A model generated the notes under the pieces. It was not told the origin of the DNA and ran no database searches. It was given only the letters and a program-made list of their open reading frames with translations. DNA of 64,000 nt from Mesostigma viride (lineage: Eukaryota > Streptophyta > Mesostigmatophyceae > Mesostigmatales > Mesostigmataceae): NCBI GenBank assembly GCA_009746045.1, contig RPFO01000132.1:1196590-1260589 (forward strand), written 5' to 3'. This document shows positions 45,040 through 56,146 of this stretch, in pieces; position 1 is the stretch's first letter, and the number at the start of each line of letters is the position of its first letter. Both the position numbers and the translations under genes were made by a program.

Positions 45040-45050
45040 GGAAACCCCTT

Positions 45051-45470
45051 GCAACGAACGGAGAAAGAAAGAAAAAGAGGGGAAACACACACGCACACAC
45101 ACACATGCACACATGCACACACACACACCACAAACCAACCAACCAAACAACCTAGTGTGTTCACAGGTGTGAGAACTTACTTGTAGAAGTGACGAAGAGA
45201 GAGCAGCCCAAAGATGCGTAGAGTTATGGGGTTACTGAAGATGTGTAGAGGCAACCCGACCGGTAGAGCGGGGAAGCGACGTTGAGAGCACGTAGTACTT
45301 AGCCTAGCTGGAAAATGCAAAGGACATATGACTAGACAGAAAACAAAGTAGAATTAGTGAAGTAAAAATGTACGCTCCTAGCATACTAAGGGCCGGGCGG
45401 TTAAGTATGGAGTAGCTGTGTGCCGGTATCCTAGACGTGAGACAACCTGCCTGTGCAGCGTGCTGCGACT
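45051..45470. other. Short intergenic stretch
   Basis: Contains a (CA)n tract at 45085-45130. No gene seen. Confidence 0.4.
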
Positions 45471-45479
45471 AAAGGTGGC

Positions 45480-46330
45480 GAATCAGTATGGGGACGTTGC
45501 TTGAGAAATTTCTTGACCGGCCTGCTTTAGCATAATGCACTGGTTGTATCCTTTCAAAATCAGAGCGTGCAACAGGCGTACAACCTCCTTGATGAAGTCC
45601 TGTTTGTATATGAACAAAGCCGAAAAAAACGATGTAACTGGCTGAGGACCACACCATACTTGGCTGCCTATCTGAGAGAGCGCTGTCGATGGTGAGGAAA
45701 ACGAATAAACTGGATCATGCTAAACTTCGTGGACTTTTCGTGATAGACTCGGCATGGACATGTGCTACACTATGTAGACGTACGTGACGGGCTCACACCC
45801 GGGCAGCCTCCTGGTTTGTCTGTAATATGGAGGCAGATGGTACGCAAGCTATAGATGGCAAGTAGTGATGAAGGAGACCACCCCCAAGTCTTACGTGGGG
45901 GCTCCGCGTGTGACCGCGTATGGCATTCATAGCGATTCGGGCCGATGTGCCCGCAACCCTGTAACTAGGACCTAGATTATTTAGGTCCTGATGGTGTAAG
46001 CTATAAGCTTACACCATCCATTTCATCGATCCCATGTTCCCCTCCCACTGAGGACTTATGCTCACGTGACGAAGTCACGTGTCTATTAATTAATTAATTA
46101 ATGCTAAACTTCGGCTCTAGACGCTTGTCATAGATCCTGGTATGCCACCCACGTCGATTGTGGGTAATGTTGAGATCAAGGTAATTGCATGAATCGCCAG
46201 GAAAGAAGTAAGCTTGAGAGTGAGCGAGGCTTGCGGATAAATACCTGGTCTCCCGGGAGCTTGATACAGATGAGCATGGAAACTAGGGTTGTCCACGGAA
46301 ATAACATCATCAATATATCTTTAAAAATAT
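45480..46330 (-). pseudogene. Reverse-transcriptase relic of an unusual (Penelope-like?) type
   Basis: Minus-strand fragment in several frames. A catalytic YIDD in RYIDDVISVDNPSF (about 46290) is followed after about 45 residues by NYLDLNI and IYDKRLEPKFS (about 46120). Beyond the SINE-like insertion come YGVVLSQLHRFFR (about 45640) and then FIYKQDFIKEVVRLLHALIL with KGYNQC (about 45560). The order YxDD, [FY]LDL, Y-DK(R) and SQLxR fits RTs outside the LTR and LINE families seen here. Penelope-like is the best guess by motif order, but no GIY-YIG endonuclease is visible. Confidence 0.55.
45730..46100 (+). mobile_element. SINE-like element, 371 bp, 13-bp TSD
   Basis: ATGCTAAACTTCG flanks it at 45717-45729 and 46101-46113. 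The body has no ORF. It contains a strong hairpin (GATGGTGTAAGCT/AGCTTACACCATC, 45992-46020), then at the 3' end CACGTGAC-GAA-GTCACGTG (46063-46081) and a TTAA tail. Head and tail modules occur separately at 37095 and 44691. No clear Pol III A/B boxes were identified, so the origin of the head is open. Confidence 0.88.
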
Positions 46331-46454
46331 AATTACTTACATCATGCTGCAGGGTAAAGGCACCCACGTAAAAATAAACAAAGCCAACGCTACTGTAACA
46401 AGAGATACCACGACAAAACAACTAAAGCCTGGGCATGGGACACTCCGGATCCAC

Positions 46455-48011
46455 ACCGCGGAATGAAGTAAAACAGCTTAATAACCGTGCTGCGCTGCAA
46501 AGTCAGCTCGTGTGCGGCGGAGCAAGATGTCAGCCATAGCCCCGGTAATCGCTACCGAAAGCCGTTGGCGCCAATAAAATGTCCAGGTCCGCGCTGACCA
46601 AGGGGCCCCGCGCTGGCCCTCCAGGTCCAGGCGGTCCTCCCGGAGCCGGCAGCACTCCTTAAAGAAGCCGGCGGTCAGGGTCCCCATGGCCCCGAACTCC
46701 TCCAAGACAAAGAGCACCACAAGGTGGTGCCCGACGTCCCCATAGTAGGCCGTGAGCTTGGTGGCCCGCTCAGCCCGATCCGCCGTGTAGCCCGCCGCCT
46801 GGGATCATCATGGATGCACTGCAACCACATGGCTAAGAGCCAAGGGCCGGGCGAGCCACAGAAACGTCAATGAGCAAGTGCTGGCCGCCTCCCTCAAAGT
46901 CCAGAACCACGATGTCCGGTCGGTGGTTGGGGGAGTAGTAGAAAGCCGCGCTGTCCGCATCCTCAGACCGGATGTTCAGAGTGCATGGAGGAAAACGGAC
47001 CGGACCATGGCGAGCACCACCTTCAGGAGAAAAGTGTGCAAGTACAAGTACCAATTCTGATTCTGCTGGCCACCCATGCATGACCGGTAGTGGGTCCCAG
47101 TGGGGTCCAAGGCCTGCCCGCAGCTACCACAGGGCCGCCCTGCGGGCCACAAGAGGGTGCGGGGCAAACTGAGTTGGTGTCGCAGTGCCACCGGATAGTG
47201 ACTGGGCGCAAGGACAAAAGGGGGGGCCATGGGGAGCTAGAGCTCGGAGGTAAGTGAGCCGAGCCACACTCCGCAATAAGAGTGAGAACAGCCACGCGCG
47301 ACCCTGGCCGTTGAGGTCATCAACAAGAGCCATGGCAATCCGCCGTGTGCAGAATGCCCGCGTAGGTTTTCTGGTGTTTATCGATGACGCGGGCAGGGAA
47401 TGCTGCGGGGGAGAGGACGGTGGCGACGTACGATCGAGGGAGTGCCCCGAGGAAGGGGGCGTTGGGCGGCCTAGCTGGGCGGCCGGTGCGGACGGTAGTC
47501 ACAGGCCTGCTGGATCTCAGCATAAGCATCCTGGATGCATGGCGGTGATCGAAAGGGTAGGGGCTGGCGGGGTCCAAAAGGTCAGGCTCCGGGCCGTAGC
47601 CAAAACGGGAAGGAGCCGACAGATTTCTCCCCACGACTGAGCGACAGAGCCCAAAAACGCCGCCGGGGCCAGCCGGGCCGCGCGGGTCTGACAGACCGCA
47701 GCCGCCCATCCGGCCGGGCAGGGACGCGATGCGAAGAGAATGAGCCGGGAGATCAGGGCCGGGAACCAGCTGCGCCAAGGCCGACTGGCTACGTTCGTTG
47801 TGGCCCTCGGCGGCGAGCCGGACCTGGGCGGCCCGGAGGGCCCCCCGGAGCCAATAAACGACGCGAGGGTGCGCGCAAGCCGCAAAACCAGAGCCGAGCA
47901 GCCCCTTGGTCTGTGAATCATGCAGGCCGGAGCAATCAATAACAAGACCTCGGCGGTGCGCTCCTCGATAATAATGGCGGCCCGCAGGGCGTCCCGCCCT
48001 CTTTTCCATGC
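46455..48011 (-). pseudogene. Truncated RLE-LINE copy
   Basis: Inverted relative of 42930-44320 in several frames: LHDSQTKGLL, PARMGGCGL-like, KHQKTYAGILHTAD, CGSCGQALDPTGTHYRSC, HRPDIVVLDFEGGGQHLLID and ECCRLREDRLDLEGQR. It lacks the fingers and the RT catalytic core, and its 3' UTR is cut shortly after the stop. Frameshifts and small duplications show age. Confidence 0.9.
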
Positions 48012-49411
48012 ATCCTTAAGCGCTTACGTTCCGCGGACCTCTGGATTAACCCACCCAGGCCCTTGACCGAATCCACCTTCCTCGATCTGCACCTCCACGA
48101 AGCCATGCATCTCACAGCACGTGACGCCCCTAGCTGCAGATGTGGCATGGCTGTGGGCCGCACGCTGGCTGCTGCATGAGCTCCCCACCATCCCCACCGC
48201 CACCGCCACGCTCCTCGCCTCCACCCCCCCCCCCTCCGCCTCCACCGACCCATCACCGCCCAGCTCGATCCGCGACATCGACCAGCGCCTCAAGGACAAT
48301 GCCATCGCCGCCATCGAGATCCTGCAAAACACCGCAGCTGGCCTCACCACCCAGGCGGTGAAGGACATTGCCACCAAGCCAGCCCCAGCAGGCCTGGCCA
48401 GCTGGCGATGCTCCTCCCATCCCGACCTGGGCGGACATGCTTAAGCAGCACACCACCTCCACCACCTCCGCCGTCGCAGCACAGCTCCAGCAGCAGACGC
48501 TCGACCTCCGCGAGGAGGCCGAGCTCGCCAAGCGCAGCCTCAACGTCATCGTCAAGAACTTCGACATGGAGGAAGGTGAGAATTCCAAGAAGCTTGCACG
48601 TGCGTTTGAGAGAGAAATCCTTGGTCGCATGTGCCTTACTGGTGAGATCGAGCTGGTCGCCCACCGCCTTCCCCGCGTGCGGGGTAAGGCAGGGGCGCCC
48701 CCGCTCCTTCTCACCTTTAAGAACCCGGCGGACAAGATTTCTTTTCTCAGACGACGCAAGCGGCTCGAGAAGACTCACTTCACCCTTGACGACGACTTGA
48801 CCCGGCCTGGCGCGGCAACAACAGCGACGGGAGCTAGCTACAGTATGACAGACCTACCTCCAGCTAGCTCCGGCAGACCAAGGCGGGACAGCCGTTGTAC
48901 TGGAAGGGGGCGGCCATCTACGTCGGCCACAAGCCCTGGCACGCGACCCCAGCGACCACCGCGGCCCCAGCGACTCCAGACGCCCAAGCTTAGGGGAATC
49001 CAGCAGTAGTAGTGTAGAATAGTTATAGACAGTGGCCTTGTACATGCACGCCTACTACAGGCACTATATACTGCAGCTGCCCTCATGAACATTAACTAGT
49101 CATGTGTGCCCATGACGCGCCACACACCAGATGCTGCCTAGCCTTATTATTCAGTTATGCTGTGACTACGCAGAGAGCTACTCTCTGCTGAGAACTTAGC
49201 CATGCCTTAGCTTTTGTATAGCCATGGTGATCTTCCGCCGGCCCCCCATGACAGGCCGGCCCCTCTTAGTTGGGTTGAGCTTGGGACTCTGGGGGGTGCA
49301 GGTGCCCTTGGTGCACCTCGAGCAAGTGTCGTTTACATTCCCACCCTTGCAGGAAGTAGCTTGGAATGTATTAAAAGCCATATGCCCCATCTCTGGGTTA
49401 TTCTAATTAAT
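48012..49411 (+). mobile_element. ORF1-only LINE, copy C, 5'-truncated
   Basis: Starts within ORF1 (CTTGACCGAATCCACCTTCC) and runs through ORF1 and the 3' UTR to a TTAA tail. ORF1 is the best preserved of subfamily A, open from 48368 to about 48830 (VKDIA, LDLREEAELAKRSLNVIVKN, then FDMEEGENSKKLARAFEREI and the RLPRVRGKAGAPPLLLTF module). The 3' end abuts tail-to-tail the inverted copy D at 49425. Confidence 0.8.
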
Positions 49412-50289
49412 TAATTAGAAACATAACTCCGTTGGGAGTATCTGTAGCACATATCCCTGAGAAGGGGCATATGGCTTTTAATACATTCTGGGCTACTTCA
49501 TGCAAGGATGGGAATGTAAGCTACCCTTGCTCTATAGGTGCACCAAGGCACCTGCACCCTCATGATCTATCACGCTATGCCCTGAGCTAAGGGGGAGCAT
49601 GTCATATGCATGTGGGGGAAGATCATCATCATGGCTATACAAGAGCTAGGGCATGGCTTCTCAGCAGAGAGTGACTCCCTGCATGGGCACTGCATAATAA
49701 AATAAAGCTAGGCATCATCTGGAGGGTGGCTCATCATAGGCACACATGTACATGACTAAAAATGCTAGGCCTCAGCTGGTATAGTGCCTGTAATAGGCGG
49801 GCATGTACAAGGCCACTGTCTATAACTATTCTACACTACTACTGCTGTATTCTCCTAGGCTGGGGCTGCTGGAGTCGCCGGGGCCGCGGTGGTCGCTGGG
49901 GTCGCGTGCCAGGGCTTGTGGCCGACGTAGATGGCCGCCCCGGCCCTTCCAGTACACCGGCTGGCCCGCCTTGGTCTGCCGGAGCTGGAGATAGGTCGGC
50001 CAAAGCTCCCGTCGCCGTTGTTGCTGCGCCAGGGTCAAGTCGTCCTCCACGGTGAAGTGAGTCTTCTCGAGCCGCTTGCGGCGTCTGAGAAACGAAATCT
50101 TGTCCGCTGGGCTCTCAAAGATGAGAAGAAGCGGAGGCGCCCCTGCATCCTTACCCCGCGCACGGGGGAGGCGGTGGGCGGTCAGCTTAATCTCACCAAG
50201 AGGGCCCATGCGTGCAAGGATTTTGCTCTCAAACGCACGTGCAAGCTTCTCGGAATTCTCACCTTCTTGGACCACGTAGAAGTTCTTGA

Positions 50290-51838
50290 CAGTGTTGATC
50301 TGTACCGCAGTACGGGGTACTCGGTAAAACCCTCGCGTACTGTAAAAATACAGGTATTTTTGCGAGGGGTAAAAAATACGCGAAAAAATACGCAGTACGG
50401 CATACGGGGTATTTTTGAAATTGTGGTAAAAAAGTGCGGGGTATTATTGAGGCCAAGGCTTAAAGTACGGGGTTTTCTAAGGATGTGTGGCCCTGCATCC
50501 AACAAATGTTACTATGTACTATGCTCTCTGCTATGAGCATAATGGCAGTGACTTGCCACCTGACACACTTAGATCGACATTGCAATACATCCTTCAAGTA
50601 CATTTGTATATTGTGGACATGCAAACTATTGACCATCTAACACCGGTCTCTTTTATTACAATGCATCATTGACAACATAATACATTATTGAATGGCCGTA
50701 TAATGCACCCAGAGCTCTGGCAGCCTCGATGCAGACTATGTCATAGCACTATAGATGGCAGCTTCGCTGCACAATGACAACAAGTGCATGCCACGAATCC
50801 CTAAAAAATAAAATCATTGGCAATGAACCCAGAATGGACCTTCACTGCTGCGGCAGGTCCATACTTTGCCACTGCCGCGATCATGTTCTTGTACGAGGTG
50901 CTGGCGGCGACGTGAAACACAATGCCATTCTCGTAAAAGAAAGAGGCCTGGGCAAGGCGGACTTCCTGGAGCTGCGCATTGGAAAAGCACTGTGGAATCG
51001 TCTTCTGCGCTGCCTTGCCAGAGCAACAAGGGCCAGCACCCGGGGCAGCGGCAGGCAGAAGGGCCTTGGCAACGCGGGCACCGAGCACTGCCTTTTGCTC
51101 CTTCTTTTCCAACCGGGCTGCCTCAGCCGTGAAGCCTCCCGATCAGGCCTTCTACATTCCTAGACTGCTGGCAAAATGTGGCTCCCGTGTTGGGGATGTG
51201 GCCGAGATGGCCGACAGCGCGATCCTTGCTAAAGTTGCCAGGCCTAGCTGCCGAACTTGTAATCGCACAGCTTGCACGCCTGGCCACCTCTGGCCGACTA
51301 CCATGTCTTCCCCACTCACGGTCTTTTCCACCTCGTCAATCAGGTGGAGGTATTGATACTCCTCTCCCCTTTTGACGACTGGAACTCTAGGCATGGTCGC
51401 CTCTTTTAGGATTGCCTAGCGCACAATACATGAACCGGCGCACCCGGCACCCTCTATTTGCTTTAATTGCGTCTTCACTCTTCTGCGTCTTTCTGGGAGT
51501 GCACCCGTCCCTAAACCTTATGATTCTGCCATGCATGTGCTGTCTGTCCCCTTGCAGCTTTTCTCCCGCTCAATAAAAAATCCTGTCAAAAATGTAGAAA
51601 GGCACACCGTCACGCGTGTACTAGCAAGTAGCTATGCACTTGCTGCAATTTCAGCAATTTCAGTACCACTGACAGGTCTGGGCCTCTCCCCACCGCGTGA
51701 CACGTCCGCGACCTCCAAAATCGGCTAGAAGTCCAAAGTGAAAAACAGTGAAAATCGTACGGCGTACGCGGTCGAAAGCGTCAGTACCGTGGAATACGGC
51801 GTATTTTCATACCCGAGAAGCCTTACGAACCAACACGG
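50290..51838. mobile_element. hAT DNA transposon, 1,549 bp, perfect 8-bp TSD
   Basis: GTTCTTGA flanks it at 50282-50289 and 51839-51846. The termini are CAGTGTTGAT and (complement) CCGTGTTGGT, short inverted repeats of the hAT kind, and the 8-bp duplication is the hAT hallmark. Subterminal ATACGC/GTACGG motifs abound. Only N-terminal transposase fragments remain inside. Confidence 0.92.
50801..51394 (-). pseudogene. hAT transposase fragments (BED-like finger, DUF659-like region)
   Basis: Minus strand: the first frame (51394-51152) opens MPRVPVVKRGEEYQYLHLID and runs towards a CxxC pair (CKLCDYK in a neighbouring frame near 51280), as in a BED finger. The second frame (51112-50801) has QASFFYENGIVFHVAASTSY then KNMIAAVAKYGP, typical of the region after the BED finger in hAT transposases. 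The catalytic domain and C-terminal hATC motif are absent. Confidence 0.7.
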
Positions 51839-53022
51839 GTTCTTGAGTATGGCGTTGACTGTTGAGGCTGCGCTTGGCGAGCTCGGCCTCCTCGCGGAGG
51901 TCGAGCGTCTGCCGCTGGAGCTGGGCTGCGACGGCGGAGATGGTGGAGGTGGTATGTTGCTTAAGCATGTCCGCCCAGGTCGTGATGGGAGGAGCATCGC
52001 CGGCCAGGCCAGCAGGGGCTGGCTTGGCGGCAATGTCCTTCACCGCCTGGGCGGTGAGGCCTGCGGTGTTCTGCAGGACCTGGATAGCGATTGCATTATC
52101 CTTGAGGCGCTGCTCGATGTCGCGGAGCTGGGCGGTGATGGAGTCGGTGGAGGCGGAGGGGGGGGGGGGGGAGGCGAGGAGGGTGGCGGTGGCGGTGGGG
52201 ATGGTGGGAAGCTCAGCAGCCAGCGTGCCTCCCATTGCCTCCTCATCTGTGGCTAGGGGGGTCACGTGTTGCTCGAAAGCTTCCTTAAGGAGGGTGCAGA
52301 TGGTGGCTTCGGTGGGGAAGGTGGGGGGGGGCGGTGGGGAAGCCCAGATCGCGGTTTCGGAGCGTCCAAGGAGGGAGCAGAGGGCGTAGCGTTGGAGCTT
52401 GGGGCGATTCATGCGGTGAACGATTGGGAGAGCCTCGGCGGGGTAGACAAGCTGGCCATCACCAGGCCAGCGGCCGCGGTTGTGGGACGTGAGGTGCACG
52501 CACAGGGCTAGAAGCGAGGCGTGCGTGCCGAAAAACACGTCTTCCATGAAGGCTCCTGGGCTGCGTTTCCAGAAGCCATAGGCGTTGATGTCAAAGGTGA
52601 TCTAGCTCGTCCCAGTGCGGCTCAGCGGAGCGACTGCGCTTAGGTTCAGGCGATGCAGATGGCGAGGCAAGCCCAGGGGGCTGGGCGAGCACCAGTGCAC
52701 GACTAGTGTCACCGGCGTTGCCGTCTGGGCCGGGGGGCGAAGCTGCAGCCGAGGCTGCAGGCGTATTTTCATTGCCGAGCGCAGCCGCCAGGCTGCGTTG
52801 CGTCGAGAGGGGTTTGCTCATCGTATATTGCGTAATAGCTCGAAAAATTATATCAGCATGTGCGTCGTAGAAAGACGCATCGATTGTGATGTTCACGGCT
52901 AAATTCGGTGCTCAAACGTGAAAGTTATGAGCTCCGCCGTCAGCCATGGCTACCTCGTGGCTCGTGGCTCGTGGCTCGTGGCATCCACAACGTCAAAAAC
53001 TAACTAGTGTAAGCTCTCTACC

Positions 53023-53673
53023 CTAGGGGACCTGTCTGGCGTGCTTCCCGTATGTTTGCACACGCGGGCGCTTCCCCACGGGGGGGGGTTCGTTGTCCTC
53101 TACTACCTGGGCCCACTTGGCCTTGTCCATCATCTTGTTCCAAATCACGGAGAGGCCTAGGCCTCCCATATCCTCTACTAGCTGTTCTTTGAAGGTGTGG
53201 GCCTTGCGGCGTCGAGCATCGCGGGGCCCGGCCCACGTAAGGAGGTGCCGGCCAGGCTGAGCTGGGCGCAGTCTCACGGGGGGCCCGCCACGTGAGGTAT
53301 CTACCTGGTTGGTGCAAGCTAAGTGCCCTACTAGCTGCAGGCGCCGCTGCTTAATGGTGCTTGTGATATATGGCATGCCGAGGTACAGGTCCTCATTGCG
53401 AACGTGGGCAGCGTATCCTACACGGAAGATGGATCGCAGCATGTTGGTGACCGCGCCGTCCAGCTTTCTGGCTAGGTCAGCAGTGAGGGTCCACGTCTCG
53501 GCCCCGTACGTAAGAACAGGAAGGACCAGGACCTTAAACAGGTCCTGTTTCTCTATCTTGCCCAAGCTATACATACATTTGGACATGTTTGCACGAGCTA
53601 GCTTGGGATGCAAAGTTGTCGCGCAGTGAACTGGTCCGGGCCAGTGCCTGGTGTGGACGGCGCAAACTGGCAA
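53023..53673 (-). pseudogene. LINE ORF2 C-terminal fragment, divergent family
   Basis: 216-codon frame with FKVLVLPVLTYGAETWTLTA, RSIFRVGYAAHVRNEDLYLG, RRLQLVGHLACTNQVDTS and PGRHLLTWAGPRD, the segment after the RT catalytic core in L1/RTE-type LINEs. It aligns by eye with 24564-25100 and 59375-59890 but is distinctly diverged. RT motifs are missing, so it is 5'-truncated. Confidence 0.85.
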
Positions 53674-54113
53674 GACCTGTAATTTCTAGTTAACGCAGAC
53701 AGTCAGTTGAAACCATGCATGGCAGGCAGTGCAACTTAGTCACCCATCCAAAACTTGAGTACACAGCAAAGACCACTTGGGCTTTATTATGCATGCCTTT
53801 TTGCTGGAAAAGGTCAACGGCCGTCAAGTTGTGGCATAACTTCTGGCCTGCGCTGGTTGTCTCTTTGATACTGGTGTCCATCGTCTACCGGACAATAGCT
53901 CGAGGTATCCTGGAAACTTTCTCGGGGTCACCCTCACCGGTAGTATTGATGCGACAAGGTTGAATACCAGCCGACACGGGCCCTATTTACGTCTCGCACG
54001 CGAGGAATATTCTTGCCCGAGGGTTTAGGACCAAGGCTTTTTAAATCCCACCGCAGGGAATTCGGGCATAACGTGCACACCGGCGGGCACTTCAGGCCGA
54101 GAACGCATCGTGC
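53674..54113. other. Intergenic; 3' flank of the MYND gene
   Basis: Contains the dispersed CTTCTGGCCTGCGCTGGTTG motif at 53838. Otherwise no feature is supported. Confidence 0.4.
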
Positions 54114-56146
54114 TCAATGCCGCCTTTGGTGAGACAACCTCCTGGAAAGTTCCGTCCTCAGATATCGCAGGTCTTCCACCGCCAGGGTGTGCCCCGCTGC
54201 CTCCGCCAACGCCAGCACTTGAGCGACGGCCTGCTTTGCCCCCGCGGCCACGAGATGCTTGCGGCAGGCGGGAGCCATGGTGGTCAGCCTTCCCCAGTAG
54301 CTCACCGCGGTGCCTAAACGCGCCATGTACGTTATCCCAGAGAACGCGGCCCGGTCCTCTTCTGCCAGCGCGTGCCGCAGCGAGTCCACCAGCAGCTGAC
54401 ACGTGGCGGCCTTGGGCAGCTCGGCCAACCGCCGCAGGCCCTCGTCGTCCCCCATCAGCCTGGCCAATGCCTCGTTCACCCAGACGTGCATCCCTGGGCT
54501 TTGGGCCCCCAGCCGCAGCGCCCGCTTCAGCATCCCCACCACGAGCTCGACCGCGCCCTCGTTGACGAGGCTCGCCCGGTTGCCGTAATCAGCCGCCAGC
54601 GCGTAGATTGCAAAGCAGGCATCGAGCTGCAGGAAGGGGTGGCCCTCGGCGCTGGCAATTTGGAGCATCTGGACCACATAGGGGCACGCTTCGCGCAGCC
54701 TGGCAGGGACGTCGGCCTGCCCCCTGTTGCACAAGTAGCCCACCGCGCGGGACACGGCGGCCGTAAACGCGCGCTTGGTCTCCTGCATCAGGTCCTCGTG
54801 CAGGAAGGAGGGGTCCACCGCCAGCTGGCACGCACGGGTCAGGTTGGCGCAGACGCGCGGCGTGGCTAGCGCGCGGGCGTTGGCGCCCGAGTAATACGTT
54901 TCGGACTCCATGGCGGCGAATATGGCGCGGGAGGCGTTGATGATGGGGCACGCGCCCAGCTCTGCCACGTTCATCGCACGGTCAAGGCACTCGTCGATCA
55001 CCGGGAGGAGGGCCGGGTCGACCCCCATGCGGCCGATGTGGGAGCAACCCGGCTCCTGGCAACGGAACGCCTGCTGCTGCAGCGCGTAAAGTGCCCCGCC
55101 CGCGGAGAAGGCGGCGCGGTCCCCCACGGGGGAGTTGGCCATCTGCGTCGCCGCGAGGATGCTTCCTTGTATGACGGGGAAGATCGCGGCGCGCGCAAAT
55201 AGGTCGCAGGATGCCGCGCTAATCACGCCCGCCGCACTGGACACGCACCTGGTCGCCGCGTCCACGATCAGCCAGGCGCCCTGCCGGGTGGCCCCCTCGA
55301 GCACCCTGGTCAGGGTGGCGAGTCCCCGGTCGCTCCTGCAGAACGCGTCCCCGTTCGTGGGGTTGCTCTGGAGCAGGCGCGCGAGGCCGATGCAGACGGG
55401 GAGTAGCGGGATCCAGCAGGTGCCTGCCAGGGTGCGCTCCAGGGTCGTCGTGTACAGGTCCATGGCCCCGGCCTTGCCCAGAACGCGCTCCACCGCGCTG
55501 CCCAGATACGATGCGTGCAGGAGAATCGCGAATGCAGACTCCTGGCACCCGTCAAACGTGACGCCATCATCGTCCACGTTGTAGACGCGCCGGGGGGCGT
55601 TGGCGGGCATCCGCTCGCTGCCGATCGCGAAACGGGTGTCCAATTCGGCGGCCGCGGCCTCGACGGCAATGCGGGCGGTGTCGAGCGGGAGGATGGCGGC
55701 CGGGTCGTTGGGCGCTAGCCCAGTGCCGGGGGTGACTTCCTGCTTGCAGATGGACTTGTGGAAGGGGCGGTCGGCCAGTTGGCATTCCTGTGGGCATGAT
55801 AAACCCATTGTGTGCGTGATTACAGCGCAGTCAACAAGAAAACGCTCAGCATGTCGTCTGGAGGTGTTCACGTGCCAGAGGTGCAGGATGAGGCGGGAAA
55901 GCACAAGGAGCGAGAGGGCAACTACAGAGCGTTCTCCGTGAGAGGCCACATACAGGCATTTAGGCCAGGAAATGAATGCCGCCACTGGCCGGGAAAGAAA
56001 TGTGCTACAACTTTGGTCGCGGAAATACAGCCACTCACTCGGGAGCAGTAGTAGACCGTTCGACAGCCGGCGCATGCCTTGACGGCCGAATTGCCTTTGC
56101 AGGCACGGTTGTGGCAAGGCAATGTGGTTCTAATTCCTTCACCCAT
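54114..56146 (-). CDS. MYND zinc-finger protein with a long helical-repeat domain, two exons
   Basis: Exon 1 is 56146-56039, intron 55788-56038 (donor GTGAGT, acceptor CCCACAG), exon 2 is 55787-54114, giving 593 residues. The MYND finger is split by the phase-0 intron: CHNRACKG, ACAGCRTVYYCSR | ECQLADRPFHKSICKQ, with all eight ligands present. MYND fingers bind proline-rich partner proteins. The remaining roughly 540 residues are Ala/Leu-rich helices resembling ARM/HEAT-type repeats, a common partner of MYND in algae. No SET domain is seen. Coding continuity over 1.67 kb and clean splice sites argue for a working host gene. Confidence 0.85.

Larger units (their letters stand above)
49425..52985 (-). 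mobile_element. ORF1-only LINE, copy D, split by a hAT element
   Basis: Minus strand: the 5' end is at tandem GCCACGA units (52950-52985), the leader follows, ORF1 runs from about 52825 to 49860, then the 3' UTR and the terminal hairpin CTCCCAACGGAG near 49440. ORF1 is interrupted at 51846/50282 by a hAT element. Its N-terminal half (52547-51860) is a long open stretch: MEDVFFGTHASLLALC, HNRGRWPGDGQLVYPAEALP, NTAGLTAQAVKDIAAKPAP, LREEAELAKRSLN. Confidence 0.85.
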
